This document shows, piece by piece, positions 6,670 through 17,200 of a stretch of 64,000 nt of DNA. The DNA lies in assembly GCA_000161975.1 (NCBI GenBank), contig GG688422.1, positions 989,824-1,053,823 of the forward strand. Reading direction: 5' to 3'. This stretch comes from Eubacterium saphenum ATCC 49989 (GTDB lineage Bacteria > Bacillota > Clostridia > Peptostreptococcales > Anaerovoracaceae). A model generated the notes under the pieces. That model saw only the letters and a program-made list of their open reading frames with translations, searched no databases and was not told where the DNA came from. The position numbers were made by a program, and so were the translations under genes. Position 1 is the first letter of the stretch. Each line of letters opens with the position of its first letter.

Positions 6670-9600
6670 ATGAGGAACTTTAAATCAAATACGAAAAACA
6701 CAGACGTTGCAGGGCTGTTATTTAAGGTGTGCGCATGGATACTCAGTATCATGCTGATAGTAACAGGCATAGCACCGAGCTTTGCAAACAATGCAAAGGC
6801 AGGCAACGGTGTTGCTGATTTTAAAGGTAATGCCACGATTTGTGAGAAAAAAAGTTTTGATTCTAAAGAAAAGGCTGATGCGACTAAGCTTCAGACAATA
6901 ACGAATAAACAGGCAATATTGCTTAAAAATCAGGCGGCCACCGGTGTACAGAATGCCACGTATAACGGCTATTCTTCATATTACAGAAATCTCCGAAAGG
7001 GTTCCTCAAATTCCAATAAACCGAAATTAAAAATAAATTCTAATACTTCCTTAAAAAGTAAAGTGGCAGTCAAAATAAAAAAAAGAGTACGTTTGTCAAA
7101 ATCCCGAAAATCAAAAGAGCTTAAGAAAATATCGGATTTTTCTAAGAACAAAGATGGTGACGGCAAAAAGAGGAAATTTAATAAGAAGGGTGACAAGGCG
7201 TTTAATTTAAACTCATCCGGAAATGTAAAGGCTACAATCAATAATGAAGGTAATATGATTATCAGCGTGGGGGATTCAGCCGGCGATAGAAATATAGAAC
7301 GAGCGCAGTGGATAGACATGGTGAAGGAATTAGGCGGTAAAGAGTTGGATTGGCAAGGCTCATCACTTAATGGGAATATACAAGTTGTTGATGAGGTGAA
7401 TCTGCCGGAAAACAGTTCAAATTTATTTTATGGTATAAAGGGCAATTTAATAGGAGCTGATAAACTTAATACTTCAAAAGTAACCAATATGTATGCTATG
7501 TTTAAATTGGCAAGATCTGCGAATCCTGATGTATCGAATTGGGATGTATCGAAAGTATTTCATATGGGTAAAATGTTTGATGGAGCAGCCTCAGCAAACC
7601 CTGACGTGTCGAAATGGAATATATCAAATGTAAAATATATGAGCTTTATGTTTTTTTTCGCAAGTTCAGCAAACCCCGATGTATCAAAGTGGGATACGTC
7701 AGCAGTTAAAAGTATGGGTAGCATGTTTGAGGGAGCAACATCAGCAAACCCCGACGTATCAAAGTGGGATACGGCAGGAGTTGAAAATATGGATAGCATG
7801 TTTAAGGAAGCAACATCGGCAAATCCGGATGTGTCGAATTGGGAGACATTGAAGTTAACTAATATTACCAATATATTCTATAAAGCAAGTTCAGCAAACC
7901 CGGATGTATCGAAGTGGAACACATCCGGAGTTACCGATATGTACGGTGTGTTCAGGTATAGCGCAATTAGGAAAGCAGATATTAGTAAGTGGAATATCAG
8001 AAGAGATGTAAGCAGCTCCAATATGTTTTGCGGATGCAAAAATTTAGAGTACCTTAAAACCGCTAATGGATTGAAGACGGCTGCAGATGAAATAAACAAG
8101 GATTTTAAGGTAGTGAAGCTGAAAAAGGGCTCTGAAGCTATAGTAGAGAAAGAATCTATAAATTTAAATTCATATTTTACAATTAATGCGGGAGGTGATA
8201 AGGATACATCATATCATATATATTGCAAGGATAAGTATGCAGGTGTGGCATTTGACAAAAACGGCGCAGATACATCGATGTTTAGAAATCATGAAATTGT
8301 AGATAAGGGAAAAAGTATAAAGGATGCAAAAGGAGAATTGCCTGAAGTAAAACCTAAGAGAACAGGATATAAATTCCTTGGATGGGCTAAGAGTCATAAA
8401 GCTACTGCGCCCGATTTTGATGAAGATACCATTGTAAGAGATGACATCGTTGTATATGCTGTGTGGCGGGAAATTGTTTTCCCGTTAAATAGTAAAGGTG
8501 ATGTAAAGGCTAAGGTAGGTCGCGACGGGGACATAACTATTAGTGTAGTGAATTCGGACGGCGATAGGAACATAGAGCGCCGGAAATGGATCGACATGGT
8601 TAAGGAAACCGGGGGTGAGGATTTAGATTGGAAAAGGTCATCATTTACAGGGAATATAAAAGTTGATAGTGAAGTATATTTGCCGGAGTACTGCACGTAT
8701 CTGTTTTTAGGCTTTAAGGGAAATGTTATAGGTGCTGATAAATTTAATACTTCAAAAGTAATTAATATGAGGGGCATGTTTTCCGGAGCAACATCAGCTA
8801 ATCCGGATATATCTAATTGGGATGTATCACATGTAAATCATATGAGAGAGATGTTTAAGGGAAGCGGGGTTAAAGCATTAAACTTAACCGGTTGGAAACT
8901 TAATCAACAATTGAAAACCGGCAATAATAGAATGCAAAATATGTTCGAAGGCTGCGTAAATATAGAATATTTAAAAACTCCTGAGGGATTAAGAACGGAC
9001 ATAAGCGGAGTGAATAATGACTTTAAGATAATAAGATTGAGAAAAGGGAGTTCAGCGCTTGTAGAAGAGGATAGCCACAATCTTAATGAAAAATATGAAA
9101 TAAATAAAGAAAATGATGGTAATGCAATATATCACGTTTATAAGAAGGATAAATACGCAGGAGTGATTTTTGATAAAAATGGAGGAGATGAGGAAGGCTG
9201 GATAAATCATGTAATAGTAGATAAGGGCAAGACGATTAAAGCGTGTAATGAAAGTCTGCCTAAGAAAAACCCTACAAAAGAGAGCCATAATTTCTTAGGA
9301 TGGTCCGGTGACAAAAATGGTAAAGTGCCTGATTTTGATGAAAATACTGCTGCAAACGATGACATTACTGTATATGCCGTGTTTAAGAGATTTGATTTTC
9401 CACTAAACAGTACGGAAAATGTAAGGGCTAAGGTAGGCAGTGACGGGAATATAATTATCAGTGCAGTAAATTCAACAGGGGATAGAAGTATAGAATTACT
9501 GAAGTGGACAGACATGGTAAAATACATGGGAGATGGAGCCTTAAATTGGGGGAATTCATCATTTACAGGAAATATAAAAATTGAAAGCGAAGTGAATCTG

Positions 9601-12600
9601 CCGGAGAATAGCTTGAGTATGTTTGAAGAATTTAAAGGAGATTTAGCAGGGGCTGAGAAATTCAATGTGTCAAAGGTGACAAATATGCACTCTATGTTTT
9701 CTTCAGCAAAATTGGCAAACTTGAACGTATCGAGTTGGGATACATCCAATGTAGATGATCTGAGTTACATGTTTAATAAAGCGATGTCAGTAAGTCCTGA
9801 TGTTTCAAGATGGAATGTATCGAATGTAATAAATATGAGCCATATGTTTTTCCATGCAAAAGAAGCAAATCCGGATGTGTCGAAGTGGGAGCCTGCAAGA
9901 GTAACGAATACCGATTCGATGTTTGAGGGCAGTAAAATAAAAGAGGCGGACCTTAGCAAATGGGATGTTAGTAAAGTCATTAGAAGTGATAATATGTTTT
10001 CTAAATGCGAAAATCTGGAATTCATAAAAACTCCTGAGGGACTTAAGACGCGTGTTAACGGCACGAATAAAAATTTTAAGGTAGTGAAGATGAAAAAGGG
10101 TATGGAAGCTGAGATAGAGCATGAGTCTATAAATTTAAACTCTGAGTTTAACATTAACGATAGCGGTGATAAACATACCGCATATAATATATATCGCAAG
10201 GATAAGTATGTAGGTGTAACGTTTGATAAAAATGATGCAGACACGTCGGCGTTTAGAAATCATGAAATTGTAGAAAAAGGGAAAAGCATAAAGGATTCAA
10301 AGGGTAGACTACCTGATGTTACGCCTGTGAAAGCAAGACACGTATTCCTTGGCTGGGCAAAAAGTAAAACGGCGAGCGTGCCTGATTTTGATGAGAATAC
10401 TACTATAAACGGCGATGTCACAGTATATCCTGTGTGGAAATTCTATTATCCGTTAAATGGTACCGGCAATGTGCAGGCTAGGAAAGAGAGCGACGGAAAT
10501 ATAACTATAAATGTAAAAAAATCAGTAGGTGATAGAAGAATAGAGCGTAGGAATTGGATAGATATGGTGAGTGAATTAGGAGGTGAAGATTTAAGTTGGG
10601 GAGGTTCATCATTTACAGGAAATATACAAATTGACAGTGAGGTGAATTTACCGGAAGACAGTTCAAAGCTATTTTACGGGTTTAAAGGTAATTTAATAGG
10701 AGCTGATAAATTCAATATTTCAAAGGTAATTGATATGAGCCTTATGTTTGCGGATGCAAAGCTTGTAAATCCTGATGTATCTAAGTGGAATGTATCGGAT
10801 GTGACGAACATGAACGCAATGTTTTCCGGAGCAACATCAGCAAACCCCAATGTATTTAATTGGAACGTATCAAATGTGCGGAATATGAAAGGGATGTTTA
10901 AAGGGAGTGCTGTTAAAGCAGTAAACTTAAGTAATTGGAAACTTAATCAGGAATTGAAAACTGGCAATGATAAAATGCAATATATGTTTGAAGGTTGCAC
11001 AAATTTGGAATATTTAAAGACTTCTGAGGGGTTAAGAACGGACATAAGCGGAATGAATAGTGACTTTAAGATAATAAGATTGAGAAAAGGGAGTCCAGCG
11101 CTTGTAGAAGAGGATAGCCGAAATCTTAATGAAAAATATGAAATAAATAAAGAAAATGATGGTAATATAATATATCACGTTTATAAAAAGGATAAATACG
11201 CAGGAGTGATTTTTGATAAAAACGACGGAGATGAGGAAGGCTGGATAAATCATGAAATAGCAGATAAGGGTAAGACGATAAAGAGTAGTAGCGGCAGTCT
11301 TCCTACGAAAAATCCTATAAAGGAAGGTAATAAATTTTTAGGATGGATTAGAGATAAAAATGCTATTAGGCCTGATTTTGATGAAAATACTATGATAAAC
11401 GGTGATATCACCGTTTACTCCGCATGGCAGAGATTTGACTTTACCTTAAATGGTGCAGGAAATGTAAAGGCAAAGATAGGCACTGACGGCAATATGACCA
11501 TAAGTGCAGTAGATCCGGCAGGTGATAAAAATATAGAACGTGAAAAATGGATAGACATGGTAGTGGCAACAGGGGGCAGGAATTTAAATTGGGGGAATTC
11601 ATCATTTACAGGCAATATTAAAATTGATAATGAAGTGAGTCTTCCGGAAGACAGCTCGAAGTTGTTTTATGGTTTTAAAGGCAATTTAATAGGAACTGAT
11701 AAATTTAATACATCAAAAGTAACCAATATGGGTTCCATGTTTGAAGCTGCACCGTCAGCAAACCCCGATGTGTCGAACTGGGACACATCAAATGTAACAA
11801 ATATGGGACGCATGTTTATGGGGAGTGTGTTTTTGGGCGCAACATCGGCAAATCCTGATGTATCGAAGTGGGAGACGGCAAACGTAACTGATATGAGTTA
11901 TATGTTTTATCGCGCGACATCGGCAAACCCTAAGGTAGCGAACTGGAATGTCTCAAAGGTAACTAACATGAAAAGTATGTTCAGCGGTGCAACATCAGCA
12001 AACCCCGATGTAGCGAAGTGGACCGTGTCAAGTGTAACGGACATGAGTAGTATGTTTAACGGGGCAACATCAGCAAATCCTAATGTATCAAACTGGGATA
12101 CAGCAAATGTAACAAAAACAGATGTTATGTTTGGCGGTGCAAAGTCGGCAAGTCCGGATGTGTCGAAGTGGAATATGATAAAGGTTACCGATTTGAGGCA
12201 TATGTTTGCAGGAGCAATATTGGCTAATCCCGACGTTTCAAACTGGGACACATCAAACGTGATCGATATGAGTTATATGTTCGAAGGGAGTGGAATTAGA
12301 GATGCGGACCTCAGTAAGTGGGACATCGGCAAAGTTACAGAAAGCGACAGGATGTTTGATAAATGCGATAGATTGGAATATGTTAAGACTCCTATAGGAC
12401 TTAAGACACGTGCATCAGGGGTCAATAGGAATTTTAAGGTAGTAAAGTTAAAAAGTGGATCGGAGGCTACAGTTGAACATGAATCCGTAAATTTAAATTC
12501 AAGCTTTACTGTTAATGGCAATGGTGATAAAGATACGGCATATAATATTTATCGTAAAGATACGCATGTGGGCATAACGTTTGATAAAAACGGCGGAGAT

Positions 12601-14184
12601 ACGTCAGCTTTTAGAAACCATGAGATAGCAGGGAAGGGCAAAAGCATAAAGGATTCTAAAGGCAGTTTACCTGAAATCGAGCCTCAGAGAATAGGTTATA
12701 GATTCACAGGGTGGGCTAAGAGCAAAACGGCCGCTGTGCCCGGATACGACTCAGGCAGTCCTGTATATTCAGACAAAACGGTATATGCGGTGTATGAAGA
12801 TATGAATGAAGTTACAAAGGTAACAATCAAGTACACTGATGTAGGCATGGATGAGGATGAAGTCATAGAAGATGTACCTGTTGGAAAGCCTATCGGGAGC
12901 AAGCTTGACGGGCATGAAAGATATAGAGAAGGTTATAGGTTCCTCGGATATTCCAAGATGCAAAATGCAGATAAGCCTGACTTCTTCAAAAAGAGCATAG
13001 TTACTAAAGACTTGGTGCTATACCCTGTATACAAGGAAATAGGAACAATTGACAAGGTGAAGGTAGCATTTAAGCTTAATGACGGTACGGATGCAAGTCT
13101 TAAGAGTGAAGAGGTAGTAAGGTATGAATTTCTTGGTGATAAGATGCCTACAAGGGATAAAGTAGCTGAAAGAGATGGATACCTATTTACAGGCTGGGCA
13201 AAGAGTAAGGCTTCTAAGTATCCTGACTTCTTTAGAGGCACAACGGTTAAGGGCGATATGACGGTATATGCCGTATGGAAGAGTTTATATGATGAAAAGC
13301 TGGGGCAACCTGAGCTTAAGGTATCTGCTAAGGCTAAGGGATATGAGCTTACAATAACCCCTCCAAAGGCAAACCTACACACAGGCTTTGATATCTTTAG
13401 AGGCGAAACTAAGGACTTTAAGCCAAGTAAGGATAACAAGATAGCAATGCTTGACAGAGATGAGCTAAAATACCATGACGATAAGGCGGACAACGGTAAG
13501 GCATACTACTATGCGGTAAGAGCTATAGATGCAGATGGAAGTTATAACGGTACCAAGGTTACATATATAGGTAAGCTGTCAGATAAGGTGCTTGCAGCGC
13601 CGCTTCCTAAGGATAAGGGAGTTACTGCTACCGTGACAGGTAAGGGAGCTGTGGATCTTGAGTTTAACAAGACTATGGCGGCTGCAGGATACAAGGTTAC
13701 GGTTACTGTACCTTATGATAAGAAGTTTAAGGCTATAGAAAGATTTGTAAAAGCTGATAGGCTTGTAGCTGCAGGTGCAGGCAAGGTTAAGGCAAGCGTA
13801 ACAGGGCTTCCGATGGGTAAATTCCTGGCATTTAAGCTTGAGGCGCAGGAAGCTGACAATACTACATTGGTTGAATACGGTAACAGCTTTGCATTTATGC
13901 TCGGAGCACCTGATAAATTTACAGCAAAGGTAAACAAGAAGCGAGTGCTTAACATCAAGTTCAAAGCTATGAAAGGCGTAAGCGGATATGAAGCCAAGAT
14001 AGTTATAAACGGTAAGGTTAAGACTATAAAGCTTAAGAAGGGCAAGAAGAAGCGCAGGGGCTTCATAGTTGGAAGCATTAAGCTACCTAAGAAGAAGGGT
14101 AATTACACGTTTACCATAAGGGCATTTAAGAAGATAGGTAAGCTCAAGTACTACGGGCAGACAATAACTAAGACGTTTAAATAA
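6670..14184 (+). CDS. giant BspA/DUF285 surface protein, five super-modules (2504 aa)
   Basis: Second paralogue, nearly twice the size of the first. Residues 1-39 are a signal peptide (CAWILSIMLIVTG, then APSFA). A basic region with YSSYYRNLRKGSSNS is shared with the third paralogue but not the first. A super-module follows five times, opening near residues 177, 604, 908, 1259 and 1589. Each has an LNSxGNVxAK opening, an IERxKWIDMV segment, two to nine 25-residue DUF285 repeats, a YLKTPEGLKT hinge and a B-repeat ending in WAKSKTA and DFDENT. The C-terminal 460 residues are more B-repeats and a fibronectin III-like end (YYGQTITKTFK). No sortase motif is present. The ATG follows AAGGAG. A role as a secreted adhesin or host-binding protein is inference. 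Confidence 0.85.
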   Translation: MRNFKSNTKNTDVAGLLFKVCAWILSIMLIVTGIAPSFANNAKAGNGVADFKGNATICEKKSFDSKEKADATKLQTITNKQAILLKNQAATGVQNATYNGYSSYYRNLRKGSSNSNKPKLKINSNTSLKSKVAVKIKKRVRLSKSRKSKELKKISDFSKNKDGDGKKRKFNKKGDKAFNLNSSGNVKATINNEGNMIISVGDSAGDRNIERAQWIDMVKELGGKELDWQGSSLNGNIQVVDEVNLPENSSNLFYGIKGNLIGADKLNTSKVTNMYAMFKLARSANPDVSNWDVSKVFHMGKMFDGAASANPDVSKWNISNVKYMSFMFFFASSANPDVSKWDTSAVKSMGSMFEGATSANPDVSKWDTAGVENMDSMFKEATSANPDVSNWETLKLTNITNIFYKASSANPDVSKWNTSGVTDMYGVFRYSAIRKADISKWNIRRDVSSSNMFCGCKNLEYLKTANGLKTAADEINKDFKVVKLKKGSEAIVEKESINLNSYFTINAGGDKDTSYHIYCKDKYAGVAFDKNGADTSMFRNHEIVDKGKSIKDAKGELPEVKPKRTGYKFLGWAKSHKATAPDFDEDTIVRDDIVVYAVWREIVFPLNSKGDVKAKVGRDGDITISVVNSDGDRNIERRKWIDMVKETGGEDLDWKRSSFTGNIKVDSEVYLPEYCTYLFLGFKGNVIGADKFNTSKVINMRGMFSGATSANPDISNWDVSHVNHMREMFKGSGVKALNLTGWKLNQQLKTGNNRMQNMFEGCVNIEYLKTPEGLRTDISGVNNDFKIIRLRKGSSALVEEDSHNLNEKYEINKENDGNAIYHVYKKDKYAGVIFDKNGGDEEGWINHVIVDKGKTIKACNESLPKKNPTKESHNFLGWSGDKNGKVPDFDENTAANDDITVYAVFKRFDFPLNSTENVRAKVGSDGNIIISAVNSTGDRSIELLKWTDMVKYMGDGALNWGNSSFTGNIKIESEVNLPENSLSMFEEFKGDLAGAEKFNVSKVTNMHSMFSSAKLANLNVSSWDTSNVDDLSYMFNKAMSVSPDVSRWNVSNVINMSHMFFHAKEANPDVSKWEPARVTNTDSMFEGSKIKEADLSKWDVSKVIRSDNMFSKCENLEFIKTPEGLKTRVNGTNKNFKVVKMKKGMEAEIEHESINLNSEFNINDSGDKHTAYNIYRKDKYVGVTFDKNDADTSAFRNHEIVEKGKSIKDSKGRLPDVTPVKARHVFLGWAKSKTASVPDFDENTTINGDVTVYPVWKFYYPLNGTGNVQARKESDGNITINVKKSVGDRRIERRNWIDMVSELGGEDLSWGGSSFTGNIQIDSEVNLPEDSSKLFYGFKGNLIGADKFNISKVIDMSLMFADAKLVNPDVSKWNVSDVTNMNAMFSGATSANPNVFNWNVSNVRNMKGMFKGSAVKAVNLSNWKLNQELKTGNDKMQYMFEGCTNLEYLKTSEGLRTDISGMNSDFKIIRLRKGSPALVEEDSRNLNEKYEINKENDGNIIYHVYKKDKYAGVIFDKNDGDEEGWINHEIADKGKTIKSSSGSLPTKNPIKEGNKFLGWIRDKNAIRPDFDENTMINGDITVYSAWQRFDFTLNGAGNVKAKIGTDGNMTISAVDPAGDKNIEREKWIDMVVATGGRNLNWGNSSFTGNIKIDNEVSLPEDSSKLFYGFKGNLIGTDKFNTSKVTNMGSMFEAAPSANPDVSNWDTSNVTNMGRMFMGSVFLGATSANPDVSKWETANVTDMSYMFYRATSANPKVANWNVSKVTNMKSMFSGATSANPDVAKWTVSSVTDMSSMFNGATSANPNVSNWDTANVTKTDVMFGGAKSASPDVSKWNMIKVTDLRHMFAGAILANPDVSNWDTSNVIDMSYMFEGSGIRDADLSKWDIGKVTESDRMFDKCDRLEYVKTPIGLKTRASGVNRNFKVVKLKSGSEATVEHESVNLNSSFTVNGNGDKDTAYNIYRKDTHVGITFDKNGGDTSAFRNHEIAGKGKSIKDSKGSLPEIEPQRIGYRFTGWAKSKTAAVPGYDSGSPVYSDKTVYAVYEDMNEVTKVTIKYTDVGMDEDEVIEDVPVGKPIGSKLDGHERYREGYRFLGYSKMQNADKPDFFKKSIVTKDLVLYPVYKEIGTIDKVKVAFKLNDGTDASLKSEEVVRYEFLGDKMPTRDKVAERDGYLFTGWAKSKASKYPDFFRGTTVKGDMTVYAVWKSLYDEKLGQPELKVSAKAKGYELTITPPKANLHTGFDIFRGETKDFKPSKDNKIAMLDRDELKYHDDKADNGKAYYYAVRAIDADGSYNGTKVTYIGKLSDKVLAAPLPKDKGVTATVTGKGAVDLEFNKTMAAAGYKVTVTVPYDKKFKAIERFVKADRLVAAGAGKVKASVTGLPMGKFLAFKLEAQEADNTTLVEYGNSFAFMLGAPDKFTAKVNKKRVLNIKFKAMKGVSGYEAKIVINGKVKTIKLKKGKKKRRGFIVGSIKLPKKKGNYTFTIRAFKKIGKLKYYGQTITKTFK
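12488..12986 (+). repeat. gene conversion tract, copy in the second surface gene
   Basis: These 499 bases match 18287-18785 in the third surface gene at all but three positions (12627, 12689, 12897), with no indel. Sequence on both sides is clearly more diverged. This is the mark of recent recombination between the paralogues. Confidence 0.93.
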
Positions 14185-14235
14185 AAACTATTTAGACGGA
14201 ATATTCTTTAGGTGATTTGCCGGTTAGACGATAAA

Positions 14236-14250
14236 TAAGACGTTTAAATA
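14236..14250 (+). other. leftover 3' end of a surface protein gene (recombination scar)
   Basis: TAAGACGTTTAAATA occurs at the true end of the second gene (14169-14183) and again here, where it is followed by G. The sequence AAGACGTTTAAATAG is exactly how the first gene ends (KTFK and stop). The 66 bases between the two look like remains of another paralogue's 3' end or a duplicated tail, left by unequal exchange. Confidence 0.6.
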
Positions 14251-14289
14251 GCGGCTAATAAATTAAGGGGAAACTGCAGGGAGGCAGAA

Positions 14290-17200
14290 ATGAAGAGCTT
14301 TAATTCGAGCAATAAAAACACAGGAGAGGCAGGTATAGCATATAGGGCGTGCGTATGGATACTCAGCATAATGTTGGTAGTAACGGGCATGGCGCCGAGC
14401 TTTGCAAGCAATGCAAAGGCAGGAAACGGTGAGGTATCTGGAGCTACCAAGGTAGCAACTAAGACTACTGGAGCAAGTAAAGCTTCTGAGAAAGATATTG
14501 CTAAAAAGGATGCGGATTTTAAAAATAAGTCTGCAGATTCTAAAGTTAAATCCGTAAATTCTAAAGAAAAAGCAAACACTTTTAGACCCCGGATAATAAC
14601 AAAAAAACAGGTAATAGCGCTTAAAAAACAAGCAGCAGCTAGTGCGCAGAATGCTGTGTATAGTTTCTATTCTTCATATTACAAAAATCTCCGAAGGAGT
14701 TCTTCTAATTCTCAAAATCCGAAATCAAAGATAAATTCCAATACTTCCTTAAAAAGTAAAGTGGCAAGCTCAATACAACAGAGAGTACGCTCTTTAAAAC
14801 TTCAGAAGATAAAGGAAGGTAAAAGGGTTTCAAAGGATGGTGAAGGAAAGAAGGATAAATTTAATAAAAGAGGTGATAGGACGTTTGATTTAAACTCATC
14901 CGGGAATGTGAAGGCTGAAGTTGACGATGAAGGTAATGGGACCATAACAATAGGAGTCTTGAATTCAGCCGATGACAGAAATATAGAGCGAGAGAAGTGG
15001 ATAGCTATGGTTAAGGCATTAGGTGGTGAAAATTTAAATTGGAAACAGTCATCATTTAAAGGAAATATACACGTTGCAAGCGAAGTGTATTTGCCGGAGG
15101 ACAGCTCAAATATGTTTCGATGGTTTCAAGGGAACGTAATAGGAGCTGATAAACTTAATACATCAAAAGTAAATAATATGAATTATATGTTTGCTGATGC
15201 GCCGTTAGTAAATCCGGATGTATCGAATTGGGATATCTCAAAAGTAAAGCATGTGAGTTGTTTGTTTGCCTTTGCAAGATCAGCAAATCCGGATGTATCA
15301 AAATGGAATGTATCAAATCTAACCAGTACGCAGATGATATTTCAAGGAGCGACATCAGCAAACCCTGATGTATCAGATTGGAACGTGTCAAACGTAGTTA
15401 ACATGTGGGGTATGTTTGAAAATGCAACATCAGCGAATCCTGATGTGTCGAAATGGAAGGTATCAAAAGTGACTCTATTTTGGAGTATGTTTCAAGGAGC
15501 AACATCTGCAAAGCCTGATGTATCAAAGTGGGATGTGTCAAGTGCAACGAATATGCAAAAAATGTTTGAAGGGGCAACTTCTGCAAATCCCGATGTGTCA
15601 AAATGGAAAACTTCAAATGTAACTACCATGCGTATGATGTTTAAGGGAGCATCATCAGCAAATCCCGATGTATCAAACTGGGATGTCTCGAAAGTGAATG
15701 ATATGACCGAAATGTTCGTGGGCAGTGGAATTGGAGAAGTAGATTTAAGGCGATGGGATATGAGGAGTGCTCCGGGATGTTACAACATGTTTTTAAGGTG
15801 TAATAACTTAGAATTCATAAAAACACCTAGAGGATTTAAGACAAATAGTGTACAAGCATGGAGAGTTCATAGCCATTTTAAGGTGGTAAGACTTAAAAAA
15901 GGTAAAGAAGCTGAAGTTGAGCATGAGTCTGCAGATTTAAACATAGGTCTTGGCGGCCTTGATATTAATTCTAGTGGTGACAAAGATACGGCATATAATA
16001 TCTACCGTAAATACAAATATGCAGGTGTGACCTTTGATAAAAATAATGCAGACACGTCAGCATTTAGAAACCATGAGATCGTAGAAAAAGGCAAGAGTAT
16101 AAAGGATGCAAAGGTAGAATTACCTAAAGAGTTACCTGAAATGGAAAAACATAAATGTTTTGGTTGGGCTAAGAGCAAAACGGCAGCCGTGCCTGATTTT
16201 GATGAAAATACTATTGTAAGTAGTGATACTAATGTATATGCTGTGATGAGGAAGAATCTTTTTTCGCTAAACAGTGCGGATAATGTAAGGACTAAAGTAG
16301 GTAACGATGGTAATATGACTATAAGTGTAGAAGATTTAACTGATGATAGGAACATAGAACGAGATAAATGGATAGATATGGTGAAGGAATTAGGAGGAGC
16401 GGAGAATTTAGACTGGGAAAATTCAATATTTACAGGAAACATAAAAGTTGATAATGAGGTATATTTACCTGAGCTTTGTACGTATATGTTTTTAAGGTTT
16501 AAGGGGAATTTAATAGGAGCCGATAAACTAAATACATCTAAGGTTACCGATATGAGAAGCATGTTTATGGGTGCAAAATCAGTAAATCCCGATGTGTCTA
16601 ACTGGGACATGTCAAAAGTAACTCGTATATGGAGCATGTTTGACGGGGCGGAATCAGCAAACCCTGACGTATCAAAATGGAATACATCAAAGGTAGTTGA
16701 TATGGATGAAGTGTTTAAAGGAGCAAGATCAGCAAATCCCGATGTGTCAAATTGGGACGTATCGAAGGCGCGGGATATGAGCGGATTGTTTAAAGGAAGC
16801 GCTGTTAAAACGGTAAACTTAAGTAAATGGGAAGTTGATACGTCGGTTACAGCTGATAAAAACAAAACGAAGGATATGTTTGAAAGCTGCGCAAATTTGG
16901 AATATTTAAAAACTCCTGAAGGATTAAAAACGAATGTAAGCGGAGCTGATGGCGATTTTAAAATAGTAAGGCTGAAAAAGGGAAGCGCAGCGGTTACGGA
17001 AGAAAACGGCAAGAACCTCAATGATAAATATGAAATAAATAAGGCCGGCGGCTATGCAATATATCATATTTACAAAAAGGATAAGTATGCAGGTGTAGTG
17101 TTTGATAAAAACGGCGGAGATGAAGAAGGCTGGATAAATCATGAAATAGCATATAAGGGTAAGACGATAAAGGCTAGCAACGGCAGTTTACCTATGAAAA

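Noticed and set aside
16002..17021. Long open frame (339 codons) on the minus strand inside the third surface gene; similar ones at 3951-4778 and 12933-13493
   Set aside because: They mirror the repetitive codons of the sense repeats, lack ribosome binding sites and give serine/phenylalanine-rich nonsense. They are shadows of the real genes.
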